A stretch of DNA of 64,000 bases from Curtobacterium sp. PhB115 (GCF_003752025.1 NZ_RJKR01000006.1:1-64000); one strand, 5' to 3'; shown: positions 1 to 14,483, counted from the first letter of the stretch. Numbers and translations are program-made. Notes: generated from the sequence alone by a model not told the origin.

Positions 1-340
1 TGACCCGGTCAGCAAGCCGACCAGGCACGAGGTCAATCAATAAATTGGCATTGACAATGTGCACGCTGTTGAGTTCTCAAGGACCAGACGCACTCGCTCC
101 TCAGCTCTTGTTCGAGCGTCGGCCACGAGGCTTGTGTTCTTGGCTTGCCACCGGTCAGTCGTCGGACCGAGGTCCTGTGGCTCATCCCCGAGGGGAGAGA
201 ACCGGTGGGCTTGTCATCCTAGGCGTCGGAGCGATCGAGCACAAGGCCAGATCTGAACTCCAGTGGAGGATGGTCCCGCTTGAGGGCCGACGTGCTCTGG
301 GCTTTCGCTCCAGCCGCTCCGCCGCACCTTTGGGGTGACG
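1..340 (-). other. 5' leader of a 16S rRNA operon (rRNA gene itself outside the window)
   Basis: The minus strand at 82-61 reads CCTTGAGAACTCAACAGCGT and continues, which I recognise as the block conserved upstream of 16S rRNA in Streptomyces, mycobacteria and Microbacteriaceae, associated with the boxA-type antitermination and processing region. The 16S gene should begin shortly left of position 1. No protein-coding gene is credible in 1-438; the ORFs there overlap this leader. Confidence 0.7.
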
Positions 341-347
341 AGTAGAA

Positions 348-377
348 ACCTTACGCAGGCCAGGGCGGGTGTGCCAA
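348..377 (-). promoter_or_regulatory. Promoter of the rRNA operon beyond the left edge
   Basis: On the minus strand TTGGCA (377-372) and TAAGGT (353-348) are separated by 18 bp, a good sigma70/HrdB-type promoter directed toward the left edge. It lies immediately beyond the tyrS 3' end and upstream of the conserved actinobacterial rRNA leader motif. Transcription should start near 340. No -35/-10 pair of this quality was noticed elsewhere in the gap. Confidence 0.7.
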
Positions 378-389
378 GCCAGGCCCGAT

Positions 390-427
390 CCCGGGCGTGT
401 CGCGTTGTGCAACACGCGTCGCCCGGG
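390..427 (-). terminator. Stem-loop downstream of tyrS
   Basis: CCCGGGCG (390-397) pairs with CGCCCGGG (420-427), and the interior can extend the stem through CGCGT/ACGCG. It starts 12 bp beyond the tyrS stop and upstream of the rRNA promoter, so it is placed to end tyrS transcripts. It has no clear U-tract, so termination is inferred from position and stem strength. Confidence 0.5.
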
Positions 428-438
428 TGCCGGCGCGA

Positions 439-1752
439 TCAGGCCAGCGTCACTCCGGCGAGGGTCTTCTTGCCGCGGCGGAGCACGAGGACTCCCCCGG
501 GCAGGGCCAGCTCGGACAGCACCGCGGTGGCGTCCTCGGCTCGGGCGTTGTTCACGTACACGCCACCCTGTTCGATCGCCCGACGGGCCTCACCCAGGGA
601 CTTCACGAGCTCGGTCTCGACGAGTGCCCGGGCCACGTCGGCTCCGGCCTCGATGGTGACCGACCCCGGCAGCTCCGCGATCGCCGACCGCAGGGTGTCC
701 GGGTCGAGCGCACCGAGGTCCCCGTTGCCGAACAGCGCGGCCGCAGCGTCCATCGCAGCCTGGGTCGCGTCGACCCCGTGCACGAGCGAAGTGACCTCGA
801 ACGCGAGGGTGCGCTGGGCTTCTCGTCGGAAGGGCTCGTCGGCCACCGCCTGCTCGAGTCGCTCGATCTCGGCACGCGACAGGAACGTGAACTCCCGCAG
901 CCGGGCGACGACGTCGGCGTCGGCGGTGTTGAGCCAGAACTGGTAGAGCGCGTACGGCGAGGTCATCTCGGCGTCGAGCCAGATCGCGTTGCCCTCGCTC
1001 TTGCCGAACTTCGTGCCGTCGGAGTTCGTGATGAGCGGGGTACCCAACGCGTGCACCGTCGCACCCTCGGCGCGACGGATGAGCTCCGTCCCCGAGGTGA
1101 GGTTGCCCCACTGGTCCGAACCGCCGGTCTGCAGCGTGCACCCGTACTGCCGGAAGAGCTCGCGGTAGTCCAGCCCCTGCAGGATCTGGTAGCTGAACTC
1201 GGTGTAGCTGATGCCCGCGTCGGAGTTCAGGCGCGCGGCGACCGCGTCCTTCTTCAGCATCGAGTTCACGCGGAAGTACTTGCCGATGTCGCGCAGGAAG
1301 TCGATCGCCGACAGCGGTGCGGTCCAGTCGAGGTTGTTGACGAGCCGCACGCCGTTGTCGCCGTCCGGGCTGAGGAACCGGGACACCTGCCCCTGCAGCC
1401 GGGACACCCACTCCGACACGGTCTCGCGGGTGTTCAACGTGCGCTCTGCGGTGGGCCGGGGATCACCGATCAGCCCGGTCGAGCCGCCGACCAGTGCCAG
1501 CGGCGTGTGCCCGGCGAGCTGCAGTCGACGCATCGTCAGGAGCTGCAGGAGGTTGCCGCAGTGCAGTGACGGCGCCGTCGGGTCGAACCCGCAGTAGTAC
1601 GTGATCGGGTCACCGTCGAGGGCCTCTTTGAGTGCGGTCTCGTCGGTCGAGACCTGCACCAGACCGCGCCAGCGCAGTTCGTCCCACACCGAGGCGAAGG
1701 TGGGGTCGTTCTGCTGGCGCGTCAGGACGTCTTGAGCGGTATCACTGGACAC
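439..1752 (-). CDS. tyrS: Tyrosyl-tRNA synthetase
   Basis: This cytoplasmic class I synthetase charges tRNA-Tyr. The 437-aa length is typical. The HIGH-type signature is HCGN in PTAPSLHCGN near residue 64, the KMSKS-type loop is KFGKS in the second half, and an S4 RNA-binding domain forms the C-terminus (VKSLGEARRAIEQGGVYVNN). The GTG start is preceded on the minus strand by TACGAT (1764-1759) and exactly six bases, so the mRNA is probably leaderless. It is separated from mpg by 49 bp and is the last gene before the rRNA operon, an order common in Microbacteriaceae. Confidence 0.97.
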   Translation of the reverse strand: MSSDTAQDVLTRQQNDPTFASVWDELRWRGLVQVSTDETALKEALDGDPITYYCGFDPTAPSLHCGNLLQLLTMRRLQLAGHTPLALVGGSTGLIGDPRPTAERTLNTRETVSEWVSRLQGQVSRFLSPDGDNGVRLVNNLDWTAPLSAIDFLRDIGKYFRVNSMLKKDAVAARLNSDAGISYTEFSYQILQGLDYRELFRQYGCTLQTGGSDQWGNLTSGTELIRRAEGATVHALGTPLITNSDGTKFGKSEGNAIWLDAEMTSPYALYQFWLNTADADVVARLREFTFLSRAEIERLEQAVADEPFRREAQRTLAFEVTSLVHGVDATQAAMDAAAALFGNGDLGALDPDTLRSAIAELPGSVTIEAGADVARALVETELVKSLGEARRAIEQGGVYVNNARAEDATAVLSELALPGGVLVLRRGKKTLAGVTLA

Positions 1753-1801
1753 CCCGCAATCGTAGCGGCGAGGGACAGCCGGGAGGCGCGGGTCGGCTCC
1801 G

Positions 1802-5227
<3,426 letters not shown>

Positions 5228-5237
5228 GCGACGGGCC

Positions 5238-6230
5238 CTACGCGGTTGCCGCGGTCGTCGCGGCGTTCGCGCCGTTCGCGCCGTTCGCGGCGTTCGCGCC
5301 GTTCGCGCCGTTCGCGGCGAGGAGCCAGGCCAGGAGCGCCTTCTGGGCGTGCAGACGGTTCTCCGCCTCGTCCCAGATGATGCTCCGCGGCCCGTCGATG
5401 ACCTCGGCGGTGACCTCGTACCCACGGTCGGCCGGCAGGCAGTGCATGAACACCGCGTCGTCGGCGGCGTGCGCCATGAGGGCGTCGTCGACGCGGTACC
5501 CCGCGAAGGTGTCGAGCCGCGACTGCTTCTCGGACTCCTTGCCCATCGAGACCCAGGTGTCGGTGACCACGACGTCGGCGCCGGCGACGGCCGCGACCGG
5601 GTCGGTCACGACGAGGACGGAGCCGCCGGTCTCCGCAGCACGGTGCTCGGCGTCGGTGACGACCTGCGCCGACGGCGAGAACTCGGCAGGGGCGGCGACG
5701 CGGACGTGCATGCCCGCGGTCGCTCCGGCCAGCAGGTACGACTGCGCCATGTTGCTCGCACCGTCACCGATGAACGCCACGGTCTGGCCCGCGAGCGTGC
5801 CGCGGTGCTCACGGATGGTGAGCAGGTCGGCGAGCAGCTGGCACGGGTGGAAGTCGTCGGACAGCGCGTTCACCACGGGGACGGTGGTGCCGGCAGCCAT
5901 CTCCTCGAGACCCGCCTGGCCGTAGGTGCGCCAGACGATCGCCGACACCATGCGTTCGAGCACGCGGGCGGTGTCCGACGGGGTCTCCTTGCCGCCGAGC
6001 TGACTGTTCGCCGTCGAGATGATCAGCGGGCTGCCGCCGAGGTCGGAGATGCCGACGTGGAAGGACACTCGGGTGCGGGTCGAGGACTTGTCGAAGATGA
6101 CCGCGACGCTCTGAGGTCCGGCGAGCGGCTTCGCGCCCCAGCGGTCGGCCTTCATCTGGTCGGCGATGTCGAGGATCGCGGACTGCTCGTCCTGGCTGAG
6201 GTCGTCGTCCCGGAGGAAGTGGCGGGTCAT
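5238..6230 (-). CDS. argF: Ornithine carbamoyltransferase with a repetitive C-terminal tail
   Basis: Makes citrulline from ornithine and carbamoyl phosphate. The carbamoyl-phosphate loop SSTRTRVSF and the HCLP motif ([11 protein letters not shown]) are intact, and the 330-aa length is slightly above the usual 305-315. The excess is a C-terminal tail of repeated Ala-Asn-Gly/Ala triplets encoded by six 9-bp repeats at 5263-5316. The ATG at 6230 overlaps the argD stop by four bases. The tail lies beyond the HCLP region and probably hangs free of the trimer; this is inference. Confidence 0.95.
   Translation of the reverse strand: MTRHFLRDDDLSQDEQSAILDIADQMKADRWGAKPLAGPQSVAVIFDKSSTRTRVSFHVGISDLGGSPLIISTANSQLGGKETPSDTARVLERMVSAIVWRTYGQAGLEEMAAGTTVPVVNALSDDFHPCQLLADLLTIREHRGTLAGQTVAFIGDGASNMAQSYLLAGATAGMHVRVAAPAEFSPSAQVVTDAEHRAAETGGSVLVVTDPVAAVAGADVVVTDTWVSMGKESEKQSRLDTFAGYRVDDALMAHAADDAVFMHCLPADRGYEVTAEVIDGPRSIIWDEAENRLHAQKALLAWLLAANGANGANAANGANGANAATTAATA
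5263..5316. repeat. 9-bp tandem repeat within the argF 3' end, six copies
   Basis: Units of the form SCGTTCGCG repeat six times in frame, encoding the ANG/ANA tail of ArgF. The copy pattern is two 27-bp blocks of three units. The array ends about 25 bp upstream of the argF stop, so slippage changes tail length without breaking the enzyme. Confidence 0.9.
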
Positions 6231-7450
6231 GCGGTGGTCTCCTGGGCGGCAGCGACGGCCGCGAGGCTCTGGTCGAGGATCGACACGAACTGGTCGATCT
6301 CGGCGTCGGACACGATGAGCGGCGGCGCGATGCGCAGGCTCGACTCGTTCGGTGCGTTGATGATGAGGCCGCGCTCGAGGGCGGCGGCGTTGACGGCGGC
6401 GGCGATCGGTCCGGTCAGCCCGACACCGATGAGCAGGCCGGTGCCCCGGACCTCCTCCACCAGCGGCGAACCGAGGGCCTGGATGCCCGCACGGATGCGC
6501 TCCCCCTTCGTCACGGCACCCGCGACGAGGTCGGCCCGCTCGATCTCCTCGAGCACCGCGTTGGCCACGCGGGTGCCGAGCGGGTTGCCGCCGAACGTCG
6601 AACCGTGCTGGCCGGCTGAGAACAGTTCGGACGCCCACCCGAAGGTCACCAGGGCACCGATCGGGAACCCGCCAGCGATGCCCTTCGCCACCGTGACGGC
6701 GTCCGGCCTGAAGCCGTGGCCCTGGAAGGCGAACCAGTTGCCGGTCCGGCCGACACCCGTCTGGATCTCGTCGAGGATGAGCAGCGCCCCGTGCGCCTCG
6801 GTCAGGCGGCGTGCGGCGAGCAGGAAGCCCTCCGGCAGGTCGACGACGCCGGCCTCGCCCTTGATCGGCTCGATGACGAGTGCTGCGACGGTGTCGTCGA
6901 TCGATTCCTCGAGGGCGTCGACGGTGGAGTCGATGTGCTCGACCCCGGGCACCATCGGCAGGAAGTCCTGTTGCAGTGCGGGCTTGCCGGTGAGGGCGAG
7001 AGCGCCCATCGTGCGACCGTGGAAGCCCTGCTTCAGCGCGAGGATCCGGGTCTTCTGCCCGTCGGCACCCTTGTTCAGGCGGGCGAGCTTGAAGGCGGCC
7101 TCGTTCGCCTCGGCACCGGAGTTGCCGAAGTACACGCGGCCGGCGTCACCGGCACCGGTGATGCGCTTCAGGCGCTCGGCCAGCTCGAGCTGCGGCGGCG
7201 TCGCGAAGTAGTTCGACACGTGCACGAGCTTCGCGGCCTGGTCGGCGATCGCCTCGACCAGCGCGGGGTGCGCGTGGCCGAGCGAGTTCACCGCGATGCC
7301 CGCGAGGAAGTCGAGGTACTCGTTGCCGTCGACGTCCCAGACACGGCAGCCCTGGCCGCGCTCCAGCATGATCTTCGGCGGGGTCAGGGATCGCATGAGC
7401 GACGCCCCGAACCGGTCGTTCCAGGTCTCGGTCTGCGTCTCGCTGCTCAC
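6227..7450 (-). CDS. argD: Acetylornithine aminotransferase
   Basis: PLP-dependent class III aminotransferase converting N-acetylglutamate semialdehyde to N-acetylornithine. The PLP-lysine region is [15 protein letters not shown] and the cofactor motif [13 protein letters not shown] is present. The start is GTG at 7450 ([10 protein letters not shown]), giving 407 aa. That GTG overlaps the argB stop by four bases, and the argD stop overlaps argF by four. The much longer upstream frame runs through argB and is not coding. Confidence 0.96.
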   Translation of the reverse strand: MSSETQTETWNDRFGASLMRSLTPPKIMLERGQGCRVWDVDGNEYLDFLAGIAVNSLGHAHPALVEAIADQAAKLVHVSNYFATPPQLELAERLKRITGAGDAGRVYFGNSGAEANEAAFKLARLNKGADGQKTRILALKQGFHGRTMGALALTGKPALQQDFLPMVPGVEHIDSTVDALEESIDDTVAALVIEPIKGEAGVVDLPEGFLLAARRLTEAHGALLILDEIQTGVGRTGNWFAFQGHGFRPDAVTVAKGIAGGFPIGALVTFGWASELFSAGQHGSTFGGNPLGTRVANAVLEEIERADLVAGAVTKGERIRAGIQALGSPLVEEVRGTGLLIGVGLTGPIAAAVNAAALERGLIINAPNESSLRIAPPLIVSDAEIDQFVSILDQSLAAVAAAQETTA

Positions 7451-8499
7451 TGCTGCTGTCCCTTCTCGGTCGTGCTGGCCACGTGTTGGCCGGTCCTGCT
7501 GTCGGTCGACGGTGCTGCGACGCGTCGGCCGATCTCGGCGTGGGTCATCTGGTTCTCGGTTCGTCGGCTCGGGTCCGGGATCACCTCGGTGCCTGCCCCG
7601 CGGAGGGTGAAGACCTCGAGCAGGATCGAGTGCGGGATCCGACCGTCGATGATCGTCGCGCCGCCGACTCCGCCGACCACGGCGTCGAGGCACGCGGTCA
7701 TCTTCGGGATCATCCCCGACTCGAGCGTCGGCAGGAGCTCGCGGAGCTCCTCGACCGCGATGAGGTCGACGAGCGAGTCGCGGTCGGGCCAGTTGCGGTA
7801 CAGGCCGGGGACGTCGGTCAGCATGATCAGCTTCGACGCACGCAACGCGATCGCCAGGGCACCGGCTGCGGCGTCGGCGTTCACGTTCAGGGCCTGGTCG
7901 GGGTCGGCGTCGTCGATCGCGATGCTCGAGACGACCGGGATCCGGCCGGCCTCGATCGCCGCCAGCACCCCCGAGGGGTCGACGTGGGTGATGTCACCGA
8001 CGTGGCCGAGGTCGAACCGCTGCCCGTCGACGACCACACCCTTCTGTTCGCCGGTGAACAGCGAACCGCCGTCGCCGAACACGCCGACGGCCAGGCCCTC
8101 GCCGTGCTCGTTCATCAGGTCGACGATCTCTCGGTTGACCTCTCCCGCGAGGACGTCGCGCACGACCGAGATCGCCTCGGTCGTCGTGACGCGGTAGCCG
8201 CCGCGGAACTCGGACTCGATGCCCTGCTCCTTGAGTGCTGCGGAGATCTGCGGGCCACCGCCGTGCACGACGACGGGGTGCAGCCCGGCGTAGCGCAGGT
8301 AGACCATGTCCTCGGCGAACGCACGCTTGAGGTCGTCGTTCACCATCGCGTTGCCGCCGAACTTGACGACGACGACCTTGCCGGAGAACCGCTTGAGCCA
8401 CGGCAGCGACTCGATGAGCGTCGCCGCCTTCACCGCGGCGAACTCGTGTTCTTCTTCCTTCGTGAGGGGCGTGCCGCCCCCGTCCGTCTCGCTCGCCAT
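7447..8499 (-). CDS. argB: Acetylglutamate kinase
   Basis: Phosphorylates N-acetylglutamate, usually the step feedback-inhibited by arginine. The amino-acid-kinase start motif [10 protein letters not shown], the substrate loop VHGGGPQIS and the ATP-site region [12 protein letters not shown] are present. The 350-aa length exceeds the usual ~300: about 45 residues follow the core end ([17 protein letters not shown]) as a polar, charged tail ending in KGQQQ, plus a short charged N-terminal extension. The ATG shares one base with the argJ stop (TGATG). Confidence 0.96.
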   Translation of the reverse strand: MASETDGGGTPLTKEEEHEFAAVKAATLIESLPWLKRFSGKVVVVKFGGNAMVNDDLKRAFAEDMVYLRYAGLHPVVVHGGGPQISAALKEQGIESEFRGGYRVTTTEAISVVRDVLAGEVNREIVDLMNEHGEGLAVGVFGDGGSLFTGEQKGVVVDGQRFDLGHVGDITHVDPSGVLAAIEAGRIPVVSSIAIDDADPDQALNVNADAAAGALAIALRASKLIMLTDVPGLYRNWPDRDSLVDLIAVEELRELLPTLESGMIPKMTACLDAVVGGVGGATIIDGRIPHSILLEVFTLRGAGTEVIPDPSRRTENQMTHAEIGRRVAAPSTDSRTGQHVASTTEKGQQQ

Positions 8500-9698
8500 C
8501 AGCTGGAGTACGCGCTGTTCTCGTGCACGTAGTCGTGCGTGAGGTCGTTGGTGAGGATCGTCGCCGCGTGCGTGCCGACGCCGAGGTCGATGAGCACGTG
8601 GGTGTCGCGCGGCGTCAGGTCGACCTGGTCGCTCGGCTGATCCGGAGCGCCGGCGTGGCAGACGCGCACCCCGTTCATGCTCACGTCGACGGCGTACGGG
8701 TCGAAGTCGGCGTCGGTGGTGCCGATCGCGGCGAGCACCCGGCCCCAGTTCGGGTCGTTGCCGAACACGGCCGCCTTGAACAGGTTGTTCCGGGCGACGC
8801 TCCGGCCGACGGTCACGGCATCGTCCTCGGTCGCGGCGTGCACGACCTCGATCGCGATGTCGTGACTCGCGCCCTCGGCGTCCTGCTGCAGCTGGCGGGC
8901 CAGGTCGGCGCAGACGGCGGTCAGGGCCTCTTGGAAGTCGCCGACCTCGGGCGTGACCCCGCTCGCACCGGACGAGAGCAACACCACGGTGTCGTTCGTC
9001 GACATGCAGCCGTCGGAGTCGACGCGGTCGAAGGTGATGCGGGTGGCGGCGCGGAGCGCCTGGTCGAGCTGCTCCGAGGTCTGCACGGCGTCGGTCGTGA
9101 TGACCACGAGCATGGTCGCGAGGCCCGGCGCGAGCATCCCCGCGCCCTTCGCCATGCCGCCGACGGTCCAGCCGTCCTCGGTCACGACGGACTGCTTCGC
9201 CTTGGTGTCCGTGGTCATGATGGCCGTCGCGGCGTCCGGTCCGCCGTCGGCGGTGAGTGCGCCGCTCGCGAGGTCGACGCCGGTGAGGACCTTGTCGCGG
9301 AACGACTGGTCGCCGACGCCGATGAGCCCGGTGGAGCAGACGACGACGTCGCCCGCACCGATGCCGAGGGCACCGCCGACCGCCTCGGCGGTGAGGTGCG
9401 TGGTCTGGAACCCGAACGGGCCGGTGAAGCAGTTCGCGCCACCGGAGTTCAGGACGACGGCCCGGGCGACACCGTCGCCGACGACCTGGCGGGACCAGAT
9501 CACCGGGTGCGCCTGCGCGCGGTTGCTCGTGAACACCGCGGCCACGGCCGCGTCGGGGCCGTCGTTGACGACGAGCGCCACGTCCGGCTTGCCGCTGGGC
9601 TTCAGTCCCGCGGTCACGCCGGCTGCGCGGAAACCCGCTGCCGCGGTGACGCCCTGGAGGCCCGGTTCGGCCTGGGTGGTCCGGCTTGCGTCGGTCAC
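8499..9698 (-). CDS. argJ: Bifunctional glutamate N-acetyltransferase / ornithine acetyltransferase
   Basis: Recycles the acetyl group between acetylornithine and glutamate. The protein self-cleaves into alpha and beta chains; the cleavage site is visible as ATMLV in [14 protein letters not shown], where Thr becomes the beta-chain nucleophile. The 399-aa length is normal. The GTG start overlaps the argC stop by four bases. Having argJ in the operon means no separate argE or argA is needed for a cyclic pathway. Confidence 0.96.
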   Translation of the reverse strand: MTDASRTTQAEPGLQGVTAAAGFRAAGVTAGLKPSGKPDVALVVNDGPDAAVAAVFTSNRAQAHPVIWSRQVVGDGVARAVVLNSGGANCFTGPFGFQTTHLTAEAVGGALGIGAGDVVVCSTGLIGVGDQSFRDKVLTGVDLASGALTADGGPDAATAIMTTDTKAKQSVVTEDGWTVGGMAKGAGMLAPGLATMLVVITTDAVQTSEQLDQALRAATRITFDRVDSDGCMSTNDTVVLLSSGASGVTPEVGDFQEALTAVCADLARQLQQDAEGASHDIAIEVVHAATEDDAVTVGRSVARNNLFKAAVFGNDPNWGRVLAAIGTTDADFDPYAVDVSMNGVRVCHAGAPDQPSDQVDLTPRDTHVLIDLGVGTHAATILTNDLTHDYVHENSAYSS

Positions 9699-10792
9699 GG
9701 TGCGACTCCGTCCACGCTGAGGCCCAGGGTCTCGGGGAGACCGAGGGCGATGTTCGTCGACTGGACGGCGGCACCCGCCGTGCCCTTCGCGAGGTTGTCG
9801 AGTGCCGTCACGGCGACGACCCGGCCGGCGGCTTCGTCGACGGCGATGCCGACGAGCGCGGTGTTCGCGCCGATGGTGTCCGCGACCCGGGGGAACTCGC
9901 CCTCCGGCAGCAGGTGGACGAACGGTTCGTCCGCGTACGCCTGCTCCCAGGCGAGGCGGACGTCACGGGCACTGACGCCGGGCGTCAGCTTCGCGGTCGT
10001 CGTCGCGAGGATGCCGCGCGACATCGGGACGAGGACGGGCGTGAACGAGATGGTCACGTCCGAGGCACCGGCCACGACGAGGTTCTGCTGGATCTCCGGG
10101 ATGTGCCGGTGCGAGCCACCGACGGCGTACGCGCTCGCAGAGCCCATGATCTCGGATGCCAGGTACGTGTTCGCGAGCTTCTTGCCGGCGCCGCTCGGGC
10201 CGACGCTCAGCACGGCGACGATGTCGTCCGACTCCACGAGCCCGGCCTGGATGCCCGGCTGGATGCCGAGCGTCACCGCGGTGACGTTGCACCCCGGGAC
10301 GGCGATGCGCTTCGTGCCGACGAGGGCCGAGCGCTGCTTCCCCTGGCCGGCGATGTCGTCGACGTCCCGCCACTCCTCTGCCGAACCGGGCGTCGGCGCC
10401 GCGAGCAGGAGCTCGGGCAGGCCGTACGTCCACGCACCGTGGTAGTCCCCGCCGTAGAACCGCTCCCACGCCGCCGGGTCGGTCAGCCGGTGGTCCGCGC
10501 CGCAGTCGACCACGAGGGCGTCGTCGCCGAGTTCCGCGGTGATCGCCCCGGACTGACCGTGCGGGAGCGCCAGGAACACGACGTCGTGCCCGCGGAGCGT
10601 CTCGGCCGTCGTCTGCTCGAGGGTCAGGTGCGACAGCGAGCGGAGGTGCGGCTGCGTCGCGATCAGCGGCTGTCCGGCATTCGAGAACGCCGTCACCGTC
10701 CTGACGTCGAACTCGGGGTGGGCGGAGAGCACGCGCAGGAGCTCACCACCCGCGTAGCCGGAGGCTCCCGCCACGGCGACGGATACGGACAT
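9695..10792 (-). CDS. argC: N-acetyl-gamma-glutamyl-phosphate reductase
   Basis: NADPH-dependent reductase of the acetylated arginine branch. The N-terminal Rossmann motif is [12 protein letters not shown] and the catalytic Cys lies in [12 protein letters not shown]. It is 365 aa. This is the first gene of argCJBDFGH: its ATG at 10792 follows a good ribosome site (AAGGTGGAA), and a 77-bp gap separates it from pheT. I could not see a convincing ARG-box operator in that gap. Confidence 0.96.
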   Translation of the reverse strand: MSVSVAVAGASGYAGGELLRVLSAHPEFDVRTVTAFSNAGQPLIATQPHLRSLSHLTLEQTTAETLRGHDVVFLALPHGQSGAITAELGDDALVVDCGADHRLTDPAAWERFYGGDYHGAWTYGLPELLLAAPTPGSAEEWRDVDDIAGQGKQRSALVGTKRIAVPGCNVTAVTLGIQPGIQAGLVESDDIVAVLSVGPSGAGKKLANTYLASEIMGSASAYAVGGSHRHIPEIQQNLVVAGASDVTISFTPVLVPMSRGILATTTAKLTPGVSARDVRLAWEQAYADEPFVHLLPEGEFPRVADTIGANTALVGIAVDEAAGRVVAVTALDNLAKGTAGAAVQSTNIALGLPETLGLSVDGVAP

Positions 10793-10869
10793 GGGGTTCC
10801 ACCTTTGGTCGGACTGGTCGTCGAGAGAGTCGGAGGCGGCGACCCCGGGCGGTGCTGATCCGTCGTGGA

Positions 10870-13362
10870 TCAGTCGCGCAGGGTCGCCCCGAATCGCTCG
10901 CCGGCACGTCGGACTGCGCCGTCACGGGCCTCGGTGGCCTCGGCAGCGGTCAGCGTGCGGTCCGTGGCACGGAAGCGCAGGGCGAACGTCAGGGACTTCT
11001 GTCCCTCGTCCACGCCGGAGCCCCGGTAGTCATCCACGAGGCGAGCATACTCCAACAGGTCTCCGGCACCAGTGCGGACCGCATCCAACACGTCACCGGC
11101 CGGGACACCGGCATCGACGACGAGGGAGAGGTCCTGTGTCGCAGCCGGGTACGACACGATCGGCGCGACCGAGACGAGCTCGGGTGCCGCGGCGACGAGG
11201 GCGTCGAGGTCGAGTTCGACGACGGCGACCACACGCGGCAGCACCGCAGCGTCGGACAGCTCCGGCAGCAGCTCACCCGCGACGCCGACGACGGCGCCCC
11301 CGACGAGCAGCGACGCCGCACGGCCCGGGTGCAGTGACGGGTGGGTCGTCTGCGCCACGGTCAGCTCGACGCCGACGGCCCAGGCGACCTGGTGTGCGAC
11401 GTCGAGCGCGTCGGCGATGCCGTACGGCTCGGCGGCGACGCCCGGCTGCTTGACCACGCGGTTGCCGGTCAGGAGGGCGGCGACGTGGAACGGCTGCGCG
11501 GGCAGGGACGCGTCGAGCGCCTCGAGCGTGGCGCGGTCCGGCAGCGCTGCTCCGGCGGGGACCTCGTCCGTGCCGAGCGTGACGCCGTCGACCGGGAGGA
11601 ACACCCGCGACGTCTCGTACAGCGCGACGTCGACGAGCCCGCGGGACACGTTCCGCCGCGCGGCGTCGACGAGGGCGGGGACCCCGCTGCGACGGAGCAG
11701 GTTCTGCTCGCTGTCGAGGGCGTTCGCGAGCACGACGCTCGGGCCACCATCGGGGTCGATGCCCGGGTAGGCAGCCTGCGTCGACTCGGACACGAACGGT
11801 GCGGTGACGACCTCGACCAGGCCGGCGGCCGCGAGGGCCGACGCCACACGACGGCGGGCCTGCTGGTGCGCGGTGAGCCCACGGCCCGGGGGCGCGACGG
11901 GGAGCACGCTCGGGATCCGGTCGTACCCGACGATGCGGGCGACCTCTTCGACGAGGGTGGTGTCGTCGGTCAGGTCCGGACGCCACGTCGGCGGGGTGAC
12001 GGCGAGCAGCTCGCCGTCCACCTGCACCTCGGCCCCGATCGCACGGAGGGTGTCGACGACCTCTGCATCGGTGTACTCGACACCGACCAGTTCGGCCGGA
12101 CGGGACATGCGCATCGGCACCGTCGTGCGGGGCGCCGTGTCGACGAGGGTCGAACCGAGCGTGTCCGCGGTGCCGCCGGCGAGCTCGACGAGGAGCTCCA
12201 CCGCACGGTTGGCGGCGGCCTCGGCCACGAGCGGGTCGACACCGCGCTCGAAGCGACGGGACGCTTCGCTCGGGAGCTTGTGCCGGCGGGCGGTGCGGGC
12301 GATGGACACCTGGTCGAACCCGGCAGCCTCGATCAGGACGTCGGTGGTGCTCGACGAGATCTCGGTCCGGGCACCGCCCATCACGCCGGCGAGGCCGACA
12401 GGGCCGTCGTCGTCCGTGATGACGAGGTCTTCGGCGTCGAGCTTCCGCACGGTGCCGTCGAGGGTCTCGAGCGTCTCGCCAGCGGCGGCACGACGGACGC
12501 CGAGGCCACCGCGCACGGTCGACAGGTCGTAGCCGTGCAGCGGCTGGCCGAGCTCGAACATGACGTAGTTCGTGATGTCGACCGGCAGGGAGATCGAGCG
12601 CACGCCGGCGAGGGCCAGGCGCGACACCATCCAGGCCGGTGTCTTCGCGGTCGGGTCGATGCCGCGGACCACACGCGTGACGAAGGTGCTCGCACCGACG
12701 CGGCCGCGGATCGGCGCGCGGTCGTCGACCGTCACCGTGAAGCCCTCGGCGGTGCGGGGTGCGACGCGGTCGACCGGATCATGGAAGGTCGCCCCGGTGG
12801 CGTGGGCGTACTCGCGAGCGACGCCGCGCATGCTCAGCACGTACCCGCGGTCGGGCGTGACGTTGATCTCGACCGCGGCGTCGTCGAGGCCGAGGAGCGC
12901 GATGGCGTCCTGACCGACCTGGGGCTCCATGCCGAGGTCGGCGAAGCGGAGGATGCCGTCGTGCTCGTCGCCGAGACCGAGCTCGCGCGCCGAGGCGATC
13001 ATGCCGTCGGACACGTGCCCGTAGGTCTTGCGTGCGGCGATCGGGAACGGCCCGGGCAGCACGGCGCCGGGGAGCGTCACGACGACGAGGTCACCGACGT
13101 CGAAGTTGTGCGCACCGCAGACGATGCCGCGGGGTTCGGGCTCGCCGACGTCCACCTGGCACCAGTTGATCGTCTTGCCGTTCTTCTGCGGCTCCGGCAC
13201 CCGCTCGAGCACCCGGCCGACCACGACGGGTCCGGTCAGGTCGTAGGTGTGGACGTCCTCTTCCTCGAAGCCGACCGACACGAGCGCCGCGTGGACGTGC
13301 TCGAGGGTGACGTCCTCGGGGAGGTCGACGGATTCGCCGAGCCAACGGAGTGGGACGCGCAT
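10870..13362 (-). CDS. pheT: Phenylalanyl-tRNA synthetase beta subunit
   Basis: Large subunit of the alpha2-beta2 enzyme. The 830-aa protein begins [18 protein letters not shown], has a tRNA-binding OB fold within residues 40-150, B3/B4 editing and B5 domains in the middle, and a C-terminal anticodon-binding ferredoxin-like domain ([20 protein letters not shown] to RFGATLRD). Its ATG shares one base with the pheS stop. A small inverted repeat (TGATCC/GGATCA, 10856-10872) covers the stop codon. Confidence 0.96.
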   Translation of the reverse strand: MRVPLRWLGESVDLPEDVTLEHVHAALVSVGFEEEDVHTYDLTGPVVVGRVLERVPEPQKNGKTINWCQVDVGEPEPRGIVCGAHNFDVGDLVVVTLPGAVLPGPFPIAARKTYGHVSDGMIASARELGLGDEHDGILRFADLGMEPQVGQDAIALLGLDDAAVEINVTPDRGYVLSMRGVAREYAHATGATFHDPVDRVAPRTAEGFTVTVDDRAPIRGRVGASTFVTRVVRGIDPTAKTPAWMVSRLALAGVRSISLPVDITNYVMFELGQPLHGYDLSTVRGGLGVRRAAAGETLETLDGTVRKLDAEDLVITDDDGPVGLAGVMGGARTEISSSTTDVLIEAAGFDQVSIARTARRHKLPSEASRRFERGVDPLVAEAAANRAVELLVELAGGTADTLGSTLVDTAPRTTVPMRMSRPAELVGVEYTDAEVVDTLRAIGAEVQVDGELLAVTPPTWRPDLTDDTTLVEEVARIVGYDRIPSVLPVAPPGRGLTAHQQARRRVASALAAAGLVEVVTAPFVSESTQAAYPGIDPDGGPSVVLANALDSEQNLLRRSGVPALVDAARRNVSRGLVDVALYETSRVFLPVDGVTLGTDEVPAGAALPDRATLEALDASLPAQPFHVAALLTGNRVVKQPGVAAEPYGIADALDVAHQVAWAVGVELTVAQTTHPSLHPGRAASLLVGGAVVGVAGELLPELSDAAVLPRVVAVVELDLDALVAAAPELVSVAPIVSYPAATQDLSLVVDAGVPAGDVLDAVRTGAGDLLEYARLVDDYRGSGVDEGQKSLTFALRFRATDRTLTAAEATEARDGAVRRAGERFGATLRD

Positions 13363-14402
13363 CAGACCACCGTTCCGAACTGCTGCGAGAAGCGGATGTC
13401 GCCCTCGAGGAAGTCACGCATGTCGTTCAGGCCGTTGCGGAACTGCAGCGTCCGCTCGATGCCCATGCCGAACGCGAAGCCCTGGTACTCGTCCGGGTCG
13501 ATGCCGGCGGCACGCAGGACGTTGGGGTTGACCATGCCGCAGCCACCCCACTCGACCCACCGCGCGCCACCCTTGGCGTTCGGCTGCCAGACGTCCATCT
13601 CGGCACTCGGCTCGGTGAACGGGAAGTAGTTCGGGCGCAGACGGATCTGCGCTTCCGCGCCGAACATCTGCCGAGCGAAGTGCTCGAGCGTGCCGCGCAG
13701 GTGCGCCATCGTGAGGCCCTTGTCGATCGCGATGCCCTCGACCTGGGTGAAGACCGGCAGGTGCGTGGCGTCGAGCTCGTCCGCGCGGTAGACCCGCCCG
13801 GGGGCGATCACGTACAACGGGAGCTCACGGGACAGCAGCGACCGGACCTGCACCGGCGAGGTGTGCGTGCGCATGAGCAGGTGCCGGTCGACGGGCTCGA
13901 CGAAGACCGTGTCCGCCATGGCGCGGGCCGGGTGGTCCTGGTCGAAGTTCAGCGCGTCGAAGTTGAACCACTCGTGCTCGAGCTCTGGCCCCTCTGCCAC
14001 TTCCCACCCCATGCCGACGAAGATGTCCGCGACGGCTTCGTTCAGGAGCGAGAGCGGGTGGCGCGAGCCCGTCGGGCGGTGGGTCGGCAGGGCCGTGACG
14101 TCGACGCGCTCGGCCTCGAGCCGCGCGCGCTCCTCTGCCTCGGCGAGGACCGACTCCTGCTCGGCGATCGCCTGGTTCAGGCGTCCGCGCGCCTGGCCGA
14201 CGAGCTTGCCGGCCGCGGCCTTCTGCTCCGGCGGCACGCTGCGCATCGACGCGTTCATCCGAGCCAACGGCGACTGCTCACCGGTGTGCTCGGCCCTGGC
14301 CTGCTTCAGTTCGGCGACCGTCGTCGTGGCGCGGACGGCGGCGAGTGCTGCGTCCACGGCGTCGGCGACGGCCGATTCGCTGATCTCGAGAGGTTCTGAC
14401 AC
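13362..14402 (-). CDS. pheS: Phenylalanyl-tRNA synthetase alpha subunit
   Basis: Catalytic class II subunit. Motif 2-like DELDATHLPVFTQVEGI and the motif 3 region AFGMGIERTLQFR are clear. I chose the GTG at 14402 (VSEPLEISESAV), which matches the usual N-terminus; an ATG 33 bp upstream adds 11 unusual residues. TAGGCT (14416-14411) lies eight bases before the GTG, so the leader is probably absent or only one or two bases long. Length 346 aa. Confidence 0.95.
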   Translation of the reverse strand: MSEPLEISESAVADAVDAALAAVRATTTVAELKQARAEHTGEQSPLARMNASMRSVPPEQKAAAGKLVGQARGRLNQAIAEQESVLAEAEERARLEAERVDVTALPTHRPTGSRHPLSLLNEAVADIFVGMGWEVAEGPELEHEWFNFDALNFDQDHPARAMADTVFVEPVDRHLLMRTHTSPVQVRSLLSRELPLYVIAPGRVYRADELDATHLPVFTQVEGIAIDKGLTMAHLRGTLEHFARQMFGAEAQIRLRPNYFPFTEPSAEMDVWQPNAKGGARWVEWGGCGMVNPNVLRAAGIDPDEYQGFAFGMGIERTLQFRNGLNDMRDFLEGDIRFSQQFGTVV

Positions 14403-14483
14403 GAGACCCAAGCCTACCGGCCGACGGGATACCACCCGCCTGCACCGGTCGGACTGTGGAGAAACCGCAGCTGTGGAAAGCGG

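Noticed and set aside
45..946. Several short ORFs in the first kilobase on the plus strand
   Set aside because: They overlap the rRNA leader and tyrS antisense and show no family features.
10793..10869. ARG-box operator before argC
   Set aside because: I looked for an AT-rich palindromic ArgR site and found none that stood out; the small TGATCC/GGATCA repeat lies over the pheT stop and is too short to call.
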